Shown here one piece after another: positions 40,902-48,716 of a stretch of DNA of 64,000 nt. The stretch is from NCBI GenBank assembly GCA_023410535.1, contig JAEYPR010000031.1, positions 124,001-188,000 on the forward strand. The letters run 5' to 3'. The notes below the pieces were generated by a model. That model was not told where the DNA came from, did no database searches, and saw only the letters and a program-made list of their open reading frames with translations. The stretch's first letter is position 1. Each line of letters starts with the position of its first letter. This DNA is from Bacillota bacterium (lineage in GTDB: Bacteria; Bacillota; UBA4882; UBA8346). Position numbers and translations under genes: made by a program.

Positions 40902-42260
40902 ATGAAAAAGAAAGTGATTGAAGAGGCTATTCTATTTATCAGTATTGTCAAATGGGCGATTCTCGCCCTGGTTGTAGGGATTGTGGTCGGACTCTCAACA
41001 ACGGTTTTCTTAAAGACGTTAGGATGGAGTACCGAAGTTGTTCAAATGCATTCTTACTATTTTCTGTTACTGCCCGTGGCCTTTTTTGGCAGCAGCGCAC
41101 TGGTCAAATATCTGGCGCCGGACGCCGAAGGTCATGGCACCGAGAAAGTTATTGAGGCGGTTCATAAACGCTGGGGTAAGATTAATTTAATGGTGGTGCC
41201 CGTGAAACTGGTAGCAACCATTATCACGTTGGCGATGGGTGGATCAGCGGGAAAAGAAGGGCCTTGCGCGCAGATTGGTGCGGGGATGGCTTCGGGAGTG
41301 GCCGACCTGCTGAAACTTTCGAAGGAAGATCGGCGTAAATTAGTGATTTGTGGCATCAGCGCCGGATTTGCCGCAGTCTTCGGCACTCCGATTGCCGGTG
41401 CGTTGTTTGCGGTTGAGGTTTTGGTTTTGGGAAAGGTATTGCAGGAAGTTCTGTTTCCGGCGTTAGTCGCCGCCATCGTCAGTTTTCACATTACGATGCA
41501 GTTTAAAATTGCTTATTTTCACCATGTCATTCATTTGCCGCAATTTTCGCAAGCGTTATATTTTGAAGTTTTGCTCAGTGGAATCTTTTTTGGACTTGTT
41601 TCGTTAATATTGGTAGAGACATTGAAAGCGGCCGAGCAACTGTCGAAGAAGCTGAAAATGTGGAAACCGCTGAAAGGATTGATCGGCGGCGCAACTTTAG
41701 TGGGATTGGCATTCGTGTTTTCACCACGGTATTTAGGACTGGGAGTCAAAGAAATTGAAGCTGCCATTACCGGAGCCCAAATTCCACCGTTGGCCTTCTT
41801 GGGGAAAATCCTATTTACTTCGGTCACTTTAAGCATGGGTGGCAGCGGTGGAATTTTAACGCCGGTATTTTTCATCGGTTCAACCGCCGGGAGCGCGTTT
41901 GCCGATCTATTTCATCTGAATCCGACCGTATTTGCGGCCATCGGGATGGTAGCCCTTTTGGCGGGCGCGGCAAACACCCCTATCGCCGCTTCGGTGATGG
42001 CGATGGAAATGTTCGGGCCGGAAGTTGGCGCTTATGCGGCAATTGCTTGCCTGGTCAGCTATATTGCCGCCGGGCATCGCAGCGTGTATGCCAGTCAAAT
42101 CCTTGGCAGCAGTAAAAGCACTTCTATTAGTGTTCCGTTGATGAAGGAGTTGGAGAACATCGGCGGGGTGGAGTTCGCGGAACGGCCGAAACAGATTGTT
42201 GAGATCATTAAAAAGCTGTTACCAAACCGTTTATCACCAAAAAACCGTGGATCGCAATAA
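40902..42260 (+). CDS. ClC-family chloride channel/transporter
   Basis: 452 residues, about ten membrane helices plus re-entrant loops. Selectivity-filter motifs: GGSAGKEGPCAQIGAG, containing the gating Glu of GxEGP near residue 120; GTPIAGALFAVEVL; and GGSGGILTPVFFIGSTAG. The gating Glu argues for a Cl-/H+ antiporter or gated channel and against the fluoride-specific CLC-F branch, which has different residues here. No C-terminal CBS pair is present. The c-di-AMP riboswitch 110 bases after the stop belongs to the next transcript. Confidence 0.92.
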   Translation: MKKKVIEEAILFISIVKWAILALVVGIVVGLSTTVFLKTLGWSTEVVQMHSYYFLLLPVAFFGSSALVKYLAPDAEGHGTEKVIEAVHKRWGKINLMVVPVKLVATIITLAMGGSAGKEGPCAQIGAGMASGVADLLKLSKEDRRKLVICGISAGFAAVFGTPIAGALFAVEVLVLGKVLQEVLFPALVAAIVSFHITMQFKIAYFHHVIHLPQFSQALYFEVLLSGIFFGLVSLILVETLKAAEQLSKKLKMWKPLKGLIGGATLVGLAFVFSPRYLGLGVKEIEAAITGAQIPPLAFLGKILFTSVTLSMGGSGGILTPVFFIGSTAGSAFADLFHLNPTVFAAIGMVALLAGAANTPIAASVMAMEMFGPEVGAYAAIACLVSYIAAGHRSVYASQILGSSKSTSISVPLMKELENIGGVEFAERPKQIVEIIKKLLPNRLSPKNRGSQ

Positions 42261-42371
42261 TGCTCCAGTCGTTTTTGGAAAAAATTGTTTATGAAATAAG
42301 GAAGGTTTTTTTAGAACCAATCGGTAATTATTATGGTTATCGGTCCGTTGTTGATAATTACATATCCTTTA

Positions 42372-42496
42372 AACGCTTAATCCCGATCACCGAGAACGGG
42401 GGAACCATTTCAGTGGGGTGAGTAACAAAGATTGGCAGTGGTCTTTGTTTAGGGTTACTCTTCGACCCGAATCCGTCAGCTAACCTCGTAAGCGTT
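42372..42496 (+). ncRNA. c-di-AMP riboswitch (ydaO-yuaA type)
   Basis: P1 is an 8-bp perfect pair: AACGCTTA (42372-42379) with TAAGCGTT (42489-42496). Inside are the class hallmarks AATCCCGATCACCGAG, ACGGGGGAACCA, TGGGGTGAGTAAC, then CGACCCGAATCCGTCAGC followed by TAACCTCG, which closely matches the conserved 3' strand of ydaO riboswitches. A perfect terminator follows. c-di-AMP binding should favour termination, so the genes downstream would be off when c-di-AMP is high and on when it falls. The target is an opine-dehydrogenase-like gene. Confidence 0.93.
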
Positions 42497-42519
42497 GTAA
42501 GAGAGGTGCCAAAATTTTC

Positions 42520-42550
42520 AAGACCATGGTTAACCTCCATGGTCTTTTAT
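42520..42550 (+). terminator. Riboswitch expression-platform terminator
   Basis: AAGACCATGG (42520-42529) pairs perfectly with CCATGGTCTT (42537-42546), followed by TTTATTAT. It lies 24 bases after the aptamer and 127 before the start codon it controls. Confidence 0.88.
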
Positions 42551-42676
42551 TATCTCCATGTTTTTATTATGTAAATCTAAAGGGAGAATCAGCCAAAGAC
42601 CGGAACGGTTGTTCCGGCGCGATGCCGCTTCAAGGCAGAGATCGAAGGTCAATCATAATGGAAAGGGGCGGGGAAA

Positions 42677-43768
42677 ATGGGAGTATTACGTTTTGCGGTT
42701 TTGGGAGCGGGGCATGGCGGAATGGCGATGGCGGGACATTTGGGTCTGCTGGGTTTCCCGGTCCGTTTGTTTAACCGTGGCGCGGAACGGTTAAGCCCGA
42801 TCAAACTTGCGGGTCGGATTGAGGTGTTTGGCGCCGTCGAAGGGAGCGGTTACATTGAGCTGGTTACCGCCGATATTGGGGAAGCGATTGCGGAAGCGGA
42901 TGTGGTGATGGTGGTCGTGCCGGCCAACGCGCATCGGTATATGGCGACAATCATGAGCCCGCATCTGCGTAACGGACAAGTGGTTATTTTGAATCCCGGA
43001 CGGACCGGGGGCGCCCTTGAAGTGCTCCAGGTTTTTAAAGAACAAGGGATGGATAAGGATGTGTTGATCGGGGAAGCGCAGACCCTGCTGTACGCTTGCC
43101 GCAATACCAATCCGGCGCAGGTGCGGATCTTTGGAATTAAAAATTCAGTTCCGTTAGCGGCTTTGCCGGGAAACCAGACCGTTGATTTGCTGAAGATCAT
43201 CCAGCCGGCTTTCCCGCAATTTGTGCCGGGCGATAATGTGATTAAAACTGGGTTGGACAATATCGGCGCTGTGTTTCATCCGGCGCTGATGGTGTTGAAT
43301 GCGGCGCGCATTGAGTCGACCCGGGGCGAATTTCAATTTTACTTCGAAGGAATTACCAAAGCGGTTTCGCAGGTGCTGGAGCAGATCGACAATGAGCGGG
43401 TGGCGGTCGCCGCCGCGCTTGGCATCAAGGCGATGACGGCCCGGGAGTGGCTTTATATGGCCTACGACGCCCATGGTAAAACTTTATATAACGCCATTCG
43501 AAATAACTCCGGGTACAAGGGGATTATGGCTCCGGCAACCGTCGATCACCGTTATCTTTGGGAAGATGTTCCGATGAGTCTGGTCCCCATCGCTTCGCTG
43601 GGGGATTTGTTGAGCGTTGCGACGCCCACGATCAAACATATTATTCATTTAGCGGGATTGATGAATGGATGCGACTATTGGGCGGAGGGAAGAACCGTCA
43701 CCCAAATGGGGTTGACGGGACGCAATCATAAGGAGATTCGCTACATTGCGCTGGAGGGATTTCGATGA
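42677..43768 (+). CDS. NAD(P)-dependent opine/octopine dehydrogenase-family enzyme
   Basis: 363 residues. An N-terminal Rossmann fold begins LRFAVLGAGHGGMAMAGHL, the nucleotide loop. The C-terminal helical domain contains DNIGAVFHPALMVLNAARIE, with the His and Asn pair typical of octopine/nopaline dehydrogenases. Enzymes of this family reductively join an amino acid to a keto acid to give an opine, or run the reverse. The product here is unknown. It is the first gene behind the c-di-AMP riboswitch and overlaps the B12-binding-protein gene by 4 bases (ATGA), so the pair must act together. GGGGCGGGG upstream supports ATG 42677. Confidence 0.85.
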   Translation: MGVLRFAVLGAGHGGMAMAGHLGLLGFPVRLFNRGAERLSPIKLAGRIEVFGAVEGSGYIELVTADIGEAIAEADVVMVVVPANAHRYMATIMSPHLRNGQVVILNPGRTGGALEVLQVFKEQGMDKDVLIGEAQTLLYACRNTNPAQVRIFGIKNSVPLAALPGNQTVDLLKIIQPAFPQFVPGDNVIKTGLDNIGAVFHPALMVLNAARIESTRGEFQFYFEGITKAVSQVLEQIDNERVAVAAALGIKAMTAREWLYMAYDAHGKTLYNAIRNNSGYKGIMAPATVDHRYLWEDVPMSLVPIASLGDLLSVATPTIKHIIHLAGLMNGCDYWAEGRTVTQMGLTGRNHKEIRYIALEGFR

Positions 43769-45285
43769 CGCGAAAAAGAAAGATTTGGGGATGCACGCTC
43801 GGTAACTGTGTACATGTGGCGGGAATTTACCGCTTTCTTCATTTGGCCGAGGAATGCGGCTATCAAACCGTCTGGGGCGGCGTCGGTCTGTCGGTCGATC
43901 AAATTCTGGAGGGAATTGGTCAGGAGCGTCCGGATTACGTTGGATTGAGTTATCGTCTGACACCGGCGGTCGCTGCCACAATTTTGACCGAGCTTCAAAC
44001 GAAAACGGCTCACCGCAAATTCCCCGGGACACAATGGTTGTTTGGAGGAACGCCTCCGGTGTGCCGGGAGGCGCAAAAGACCGGCCTGTTTCAAAAGATC
44101 TTCGGGACTAGCGCGGAGAGCGAGGCCGAAGTGTTGCGGTGGTTGAATGGCCAAGACCAAACGATAGCCGGGTTGCAATGGGCGGATACGCTGTTGGGGC
44201 GGATCGCCAACCAAGCCCCGTACCCTCTGTTGCGTCATCATTTTGGCTTGCCGAACCTTGAGGCGACGATTGAAGGCGTGAATACCATTGCCAACTCCAA
44301 GACTGTGGATATCATTTCAATCGGCCCGGACCAAAATGCCCAGCAATTTTTCTTTCGGCAACAGGAGATGGTAAAAAGCCAGGACGGGGCGGGCGGAGTG
44401 CCGTTGCGGCGCGCCGCCGACTTGCGGGCGATTTACCGGGCGGCGCAAACCGGCAACTTTCCGTTGTTGCGGATTTACAGCGGGACGCAAGATTTAATCG
44501 CATGGGCCGAGTTGAGCGTGAAGGAGTTGCATAATGCCTGGGCCGCGATTCCCCTTTTTTGGTATAGCGTTTTGGATGGCCGTTCGGGCAGAACATTAAA
44601 TGCGGCAATTGCCGAAAACCAACAGGCGATGGCTTGGTACGGCCGGAAAAACCTTCCGGTGGAAGTCAATGACGCGCATCATTGGAGTTTGCGTGATGCT
44701 CCCGCGGAAGTTGCGGTAGCCGCGGCGTATTTGGCGGCCTGCAACGCCAAGCAACATGGGGTGAAGGATTTTATTTTGCAAATGATGTGGAATACGCCGG
44801 TCCGGACCACTCCGACGGAGGACTTGGCAAAAATGCTGGCCAAATTGGAGTTGCTCCAACCATTGGCCGACGCCAATTTCCGGATCTGGCGCGAAGTACG
44901 CGCCGGACTCGCCAGTCTTTCGCCGCAACCGAATATTGCTAAGGGAGAGTTGGCGGCTTCGACAGCATTGGCTTTACAGGTTGAACCTCATATCGTTCAC
45001 GTTGTAGGATTTTGTGAGGGAGATCACGCCGCCACTCCCGAGGATATCGTGGAGAGTTGTCAGATTGTCCAGGGCGTGCTGCACCGCGCTTTCCGGGACA
45101 TGCCCGATATGAAGGAAGCGAGAGCGGTCCAGCTTCGGAAAGAAACGATTGTAAAGGGAGCGCTTCGGATTATTGAAACGATCGGTGGGTTAAGTGCCGA
45201 CAATCCCCTGACGAACCCCGACGTGTTGGCGGCGGCGGTGCGACAAAAAATATTATACGCCCCGCAAATCATGATTGATCTGTAA
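43765..45285 (+). CDS. Cobalamin-binding, mutase-like protein (glutamate-mutase-E-like barrel)
   Basis: 506 residues. The first ~135 look like a B12-binding domain: KRKIWGCTLGNCVHVAGIYRFLHLAEECGY carries CVHVAG where methylaspartate mutases and MetH have DxHxxG, keeping the His ligand and Gly but not the Asp; PDYVGLSYRL follows as in other B12 folds. The remainder resembles a barrel of the glutamate-mutase E type, with PLFWYSVLDGRSGRTLNAAI, PVEVNDAHHWSLRDAPAEV and NTPVRTTPTEDLAKML. Translationally coupled to the opine dehydrogenase. I infer a B12-dependent rearrangement of an amino acid, but no substrate can be named and cobalamin binding needs testing. Confidence 0.65.
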   Translation: MTRKRKIWGCTLGNCVHVAGIYRFLHLAEECGYQTVWGGVGLSVDQILEGIGQERPDYVGLSYRLTPAVAATILTELQTKTAHRKFPGTQWLFGGTPPVCREAQKTGLFQKIFGTSAESEAEVLRWLNGQDQTIAGLQWADTLLGRIANQAPYPLLRHHFGLPNLEATIEGVNTIANSKTVDIISIGPDQNAQQFFFRQQEMVKSQDGAGGVPLRRAADLRAIYRAAQTGNFPLLRIYSGTQDLIAWAELSVKELHNAWAAIPLFWYSVLDGRSGRTLNAAIAENQQAMAWYGRKNLPVEVNDAHHWSLRDAPAEVAVAAAYLAACNAKQHGVKDFILQMMWNTPVRTTPTEDLAKMLAKLELLQPLADANFRIWREVRAGLASLSPQPNIAKGELAASTALALQVEPHIVHVVGFCEGDHAATPEDIVESCQIVQGVLHRAFRDMPDMKEARAVQLRKETIVKGALRIIETIGGLSADNPLTNPDVLAAAVRQKILYAPQIMIDL

Positions 45286-45291
45286 ATCTGA

Positions 45292-45341
45292 ATAAAAAAA
45301 GCCGTTGCAAAACGCACTTTTCAGTTCGTCTTGCAACAGCC
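45292..45341 (-). terminator. Terminator of the PL1-like gene (minus strand)
   Basis: GCCGTTGCAAAACG (45301-45314) pairs with CGTCTTGCAACAGC (45327-45340) with single mismatches; on the minus strand a T-run follows. It lies between convergent genes. Confidence 0.8.
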
Positions 45342-45370
45342 ATGAGTTACAATCCGGTTATTTTAATGGT

Positions 45371-47761
45371 TTATTTCGCTGTAACCACGATGTTGTCGAA
45401 TTTGGCGACGGCCTTGATTGGAACCAGGCCGATCGCGCCGGATTTCAGCGTGCTTTCAGTCGTCGAAAGTTGTAACGTGCCGTCGACGTAAACTTTGATG
45501 TTGGAACCGATCATTTCAAGCTCGATGGTATGGTAGGCTCCGGTGGCGATTGCCAAGGTTTTGCTGGTGATGGTGCTTGAGGAGCCGTTAACTTTTTTGC
45601 GAATCTCGAGCGTGGTGCCCTTATAGAGCGATGCGGCGTAGTAGTTGTTGCCGTCGCTATAGCGGCCGCACAGTTGGACCCGGTTGGAGTTATAGTTGTC
45701 GACCTTGATAGAGGCTTTCACGCTATAATTGGTCCAGGCGGAGCTACCGGCGGAAATGCGTCCCTCGTCCGAGGTGCTGGTTTGCGCCAACGCTTTGGTA
45801 CCGTCGGTCACTACCGACCAGGTGCCTTGGGTCGCGGTCCAATTGGCAAAGCTGCCGGATTCGAAATTATCGGTGAACAAGACGCTCCCGGACGGAGTTG
45901 CGGTAGCAACCGGTGTGGATACGGGTGTCGCCGTCGGAGTCGCAGTCGCTTTGACAGTCGGCGTGGGAGTCGCGGCGCCGGTGGTAGCCGTTGGCGTCGG
46001 TGAAACTTTAACAGTCGCCGTCGGTGTGGCAGTTGCTGCCGGAGTCGGCGTTGCGGAGGTAACCGGCGTAGCGACCAATGGCGATACATAATTGGTAATG
46101 GCTTGTTTTAAGGCGGCGTTTACACCAGAGTCGGTATCGTCGGCCGCAGTGAACGTCCATTTGAAATCACCGCCGTTGACCCGGCCGGCGTAGGAGGTAA
46201 CCGCGGTTTTGACATTATCCGGCGCATCGGGGGTATAGGCGTACATGGTGGAGGCGGTGTCAAAATTGTTATAGGTATTGCCGCCGTTGACCGTCTTATA
46301 GGTGCTGGACACGACTTCATTTCTTGAGCTGGCTAAGTAGGCGTCGAATTGGGTGGAGTCGCTGGTGTGGTAAACGAGCCGCGTAGCGCCTTCGACTTTG
46401 TTATTGTAGGCTTTGTTGATCCCGCCGGGTTCGCTGGAGAAGGTTCCCTGGCTACCGCCATAAATGTCGGTGCCTTGCATCGAAATTAACATCGGGTATT
46501 TGCAATTCCGGAAATAGTTGGCTTCGACAAAGGCCGACCCGCCGTTAGTGTTGCCGACGCCGTATTTGGAAACGCCGTCGAAATAGTTATTGTAGACATG
46601 AACGGTTCCGACGCGGATCCGCGGATGTCTGGAATCGGAGTGGTCAAACCAGTTGTGATGATAGGTGACATGAAACTCCTGGGAATCGCTCATGCCGCAA
46701 AGGGAAGCTTTGCCCGAATCCCAGAAGTGATTGTAGGATACGGTGATGTAATCCGAAAACCCTTTCACGTCACAGGAACCGTCACCTTTGACCTGATCGG
46801 CGTCGCTGCCGGGGGCGCCGTAAAAGATGTCGTTGTTATGGACCCAGATGTTTTGGTTATCGGTGTCGAGCGAGATGGCGTCGTCGGGGAACAACATGAT
46901 GCCAAGATTGCGAATCTCGATATTATGAGCGCTCCGGACCAGCATGCCCCATTGATAAACCGTGGCGTCTTGGCCCACGCCTTCAATAGTGATATTGTAA
47001 CAACCTTTGACTTGGATATAGCCGCTGCTGTTAAGGCCGCTGATATCCGCTCCTTTGACTTGACCGATTAAACGGATGATTAAAGGTGTCTTATCATACC
47101 CTTTTTGTCTGCCCGACAAAATATTGACAAGGCCGGTATAAGTCGTTAGTTTCCCGCTGCTGCTGGTGATAACATCTAATGTCACGGTGTTGGCGGTTTT
47201 CGATGTGATGTAAATGATCTGCGCGTTGCTCGGGACAGTACCGTTATTGTTATAGCCACCGGAACCTGTTTTCATCGGCGATTGGGCGGAAAACGCAAAA
47301 CCTTCCCTGGTGTGCGCCTTGACGGTGAGTGTGGTTGTGGTTGCCGCTGCGGAAAGAATTTCTACCCCGCTGGCGGTCGGCACGACCTTTAAGACGTAAC
47401 TTCCTGCGGTTAATCCCAGCGCGTCGGCTCTGAAATAGGTCGGATACTGCCGCACCAATTGTCCGTCGAGTTTGAGATATTGCGAATCGGAAGCAGCGGC
47501 CAGTTTGTAATAAACATTATAACCGTTGGCGCCGCTTACCGGACTCCACTCCGCATAGGCCGATTCCAGCCAGCCGCCGCTTTTGGTGAAGGTTACGTTG
47601 GTGGTTGCCGCCAGGGCGGTAACCCCGTTGTTGCCGCTTGAAACAATCGCGATCAACGTCGGTAAAACTAAAAATAATACCATACAAATGAGTCCCAGCA
47701 CTCCCGGGGAGACTTTATAAAAACGTCTCGCGCTCGGGTTGTTTTTTTGGGATACTATCAT
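45371..47761 (-). CDS. Secreted multidomain pectate lyase, PL1-like
   Basis: 796 residues. After a basic, hydrophobic N-terminus (signal or anchor, residues ~20-45) comes a fibronectin-III-like domain (~55-145), then a parallel beta-helix lyase domain (~150-540) with VWVHNNDIFYGAP, YITVSYNHFWDSGKASLCG, THHNWFDH-type block YHHNWFDHSDSRHPRIRVG and VHVYNNYFDG; the Arg of RHPRIR matches the catalytic Arg of PL1. A Pro/Thr linker of TPTATPT-like repeats (~575-640) joins a C-terminal ~170-residue concanavalin-like domain (LFTDNFESGSFANW ... AKFDNIVVTAK), probably carbohydrate binding. It degrades pectate outside the cell. ATG 47761 is preceded by GAGGTGGGG. Confidence 0.88.
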   Translation of the reverse strand: MIVSQKNNPSARRFYKVSPGVLGLICMVLFLVLPTLIAIVSSGNNGVTALAATTNVTFTKSGGWLESAYAEWSPVSGANGYNVYYKLAAASDSQYLKLDGQLVRQYPTYFRADALGLTAGSYVLKVVPTASGVEILSAAATTTTLTVKAHTREGFAFSAQSPMKTGSGGYNNNGTVPSNAQIIYITSKTANTVTLDVITSSSGKLTTYTGLVNILSGRQKGYDKTPLIIRLIGQVKGADISGLNSSGYIQVKGCYNITIEGVGQDATVYQWGMLVRSAHNIEIRNLGIMLFPDDAISLDTDNQNIWVHNNDIFYGAPGSDADQVKGDGSCDVKGFSDYITVSYNHFWDSGKASLCGMSDSQEFHVTYHHNWFDHSDSRHPRIRVGTVHVYNNYFDGVSKYGVGNTNGGSAFVEANYFRNCKYPMLISMQGTDIYGGSQGTFSSEPGGINKAYNNKVEGATRLVYHTSDSTQFDAYLASSRNEVVSSTYKTVNGGNTYNNFDTASTMYAYTPDAPDNVKTAVTSYAGRVNGGDFKWTFTAADDTDSGVNAALKQAITNYVSPLVATPVTSATPTPAATATPTATVKVSPTPTATTGAATPTPTVKATATPTATPVSTPVATATPSGSVLFTDNFESGSFANWTATQGTWSVVTDGTKALAQTSTSDEGRISAGSSAWTNYSVKASIKVDNYNSNRVQLCGRYSDGNNYYAASLYKGTTLEIRKKVNGSSSTITSKTLAIATGAYHTIELEMIGSNIKVYVDGTLQLSTTESTLKSGAIGLVPIKAVAKFDNIVVTAK

Positions 47762-47956
47762 CCCATCCCCACCTCTCTGTTTTTGTGTTTTACAGGTAAG
47801 TTTTTGACGGGTTCTTTTAAGCCGGTTCACCTCCTATGGGCAGTGTTTTGAAGATTGGGAAATGAGCAACCCTCAAAAAAATTACCTGATTTATAAAATT
47901 ACCATCACTCCATTGTAATTGGAGTTATTTGGTAATTTATAACGAAACTATCCATT

Positions 47957-48005
47957 AAAATTGGTCATTTGGCTATAAAAATTGGTACGTACCTTTAAAA
48001 TTGTT
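47957..48005. promoter_or_regulatory. Phased AAAATTGGT repeats and palindrome upstream of the PL1-like gene
   Basis: AAAATTGGT occurs at 47957 and 47978, with AAAATTGTT at 47997, about two helical turns apart. The middle copy runs into the perfect palindrome GGTACGTACC (47984-47993), and GCGTACCAATT recurs at 48155-48165. This could be the operator for a pectin-responsive regulator. The rest of 47762-48170 is AT-rich and holds no gene I can support. Confidence 0.45.
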
Positions 48006-48177
48006 TGATTCTCCCAAATTATAACACGGTCTAATTTGTGCAATCAATACGGTTTTTTGACATAAAAAATTGGCATTAACTTAAAGAAGAGGTATAAATC
48101 AAATTTCCCATAAAAAAATATTTTTCTATGGGTTCGATAATCTTCTGAATTTGTGCGTACCAATTGAAGCGATTTTA

Positions 48178-48268
48178 GCCCAGCGCTTCAGAGCTGGGCG
48201 AATAGAATGCGCATCAAGTTATCTTCTGGTGGTAAACCCGGGTCGCCGCCGCCCGGGTTTTCTTTTTG
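48178..48268 (+). other. Two hairpins, the second terminator-like, in the PL1-kdp spacer
   Basis: GCCCAGC (48178-48184) pairs with GCTGGGC (48193-48199). Then AAACCCGGG (48234-48242) pairs with CCCGGGTTT (48252-48260), followed by TCTTTTT. There is no coding gene on the plus strand that this could end, so it may terminate a small RNA or an attenuated leader. The following 48269-48620 shows nothing I can identify before kdpF. Confidence 0.45.
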
Positions 48269-48632
48269 GCAATCTCAATCGTGAATCAATGACTCGCAGC
48301 GCTCCGGAATCTTCCCCCCGCCGTACTTTCCACAAGCGGAACGGTTGATTCCGCTCCCCCGGAAACGGCTTCCGGAACCCGACTGGTGTTCCCGGGAACC
48401 TTGATGTCGCATTCAACCCTCCTAATCCGTAGTTCCGGGACCGCTATGTCGAATCCAATCACCGAGGCGGCCCGTTTTGGTCTTTATATTTTCTTTACGG
48501 CTACCTTGCGGATCTTGATCCCGTTTTGACCTTGAATCATTTTATAATGAGGGCAAGCGGATCCGTGATGAAGCAAGGAAGACCAGTTATGTCCGCGCTT
48601 CATGAATTGAGGGATCGAGAGGTGGTTGTCCG

Positions 48633-48716
48633 ATGGATTTGGTTATCGGGGGGATCGTGGCGGTTTTTTTATTAATCTACCTGGTTTATGCATTAGTAAA
48701 GGCGGAGGATTTATAA
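48633..48716 (+). CDS. kdpF: KdpF, small subunit of the potassium-importing ATPase
   Basis: 27 residues: MDLVIGGIVAVFLLIYLVYA followed by LVKAEDL, a single membrane helix with a short charged tail, which is the usual KdpF form. It stabilises the KdpABC complex in the membrane. GAGAGGTGG upstream supports the start, and its TAA overlaps the ATG of kdpA by one base. Confidence 0.88.
   Translation: MDLVIGGIVAVFLLIYLVYALVKAEDL

Noticed and set aside
40902..42260. Fluoride-specific CLC-F transporter
   Set aside because: The filter has GKEGP with the gating Glu and lacks the residues typical of the CLC-F branch; the fluoride riboswitch is 22 kb away before eno.
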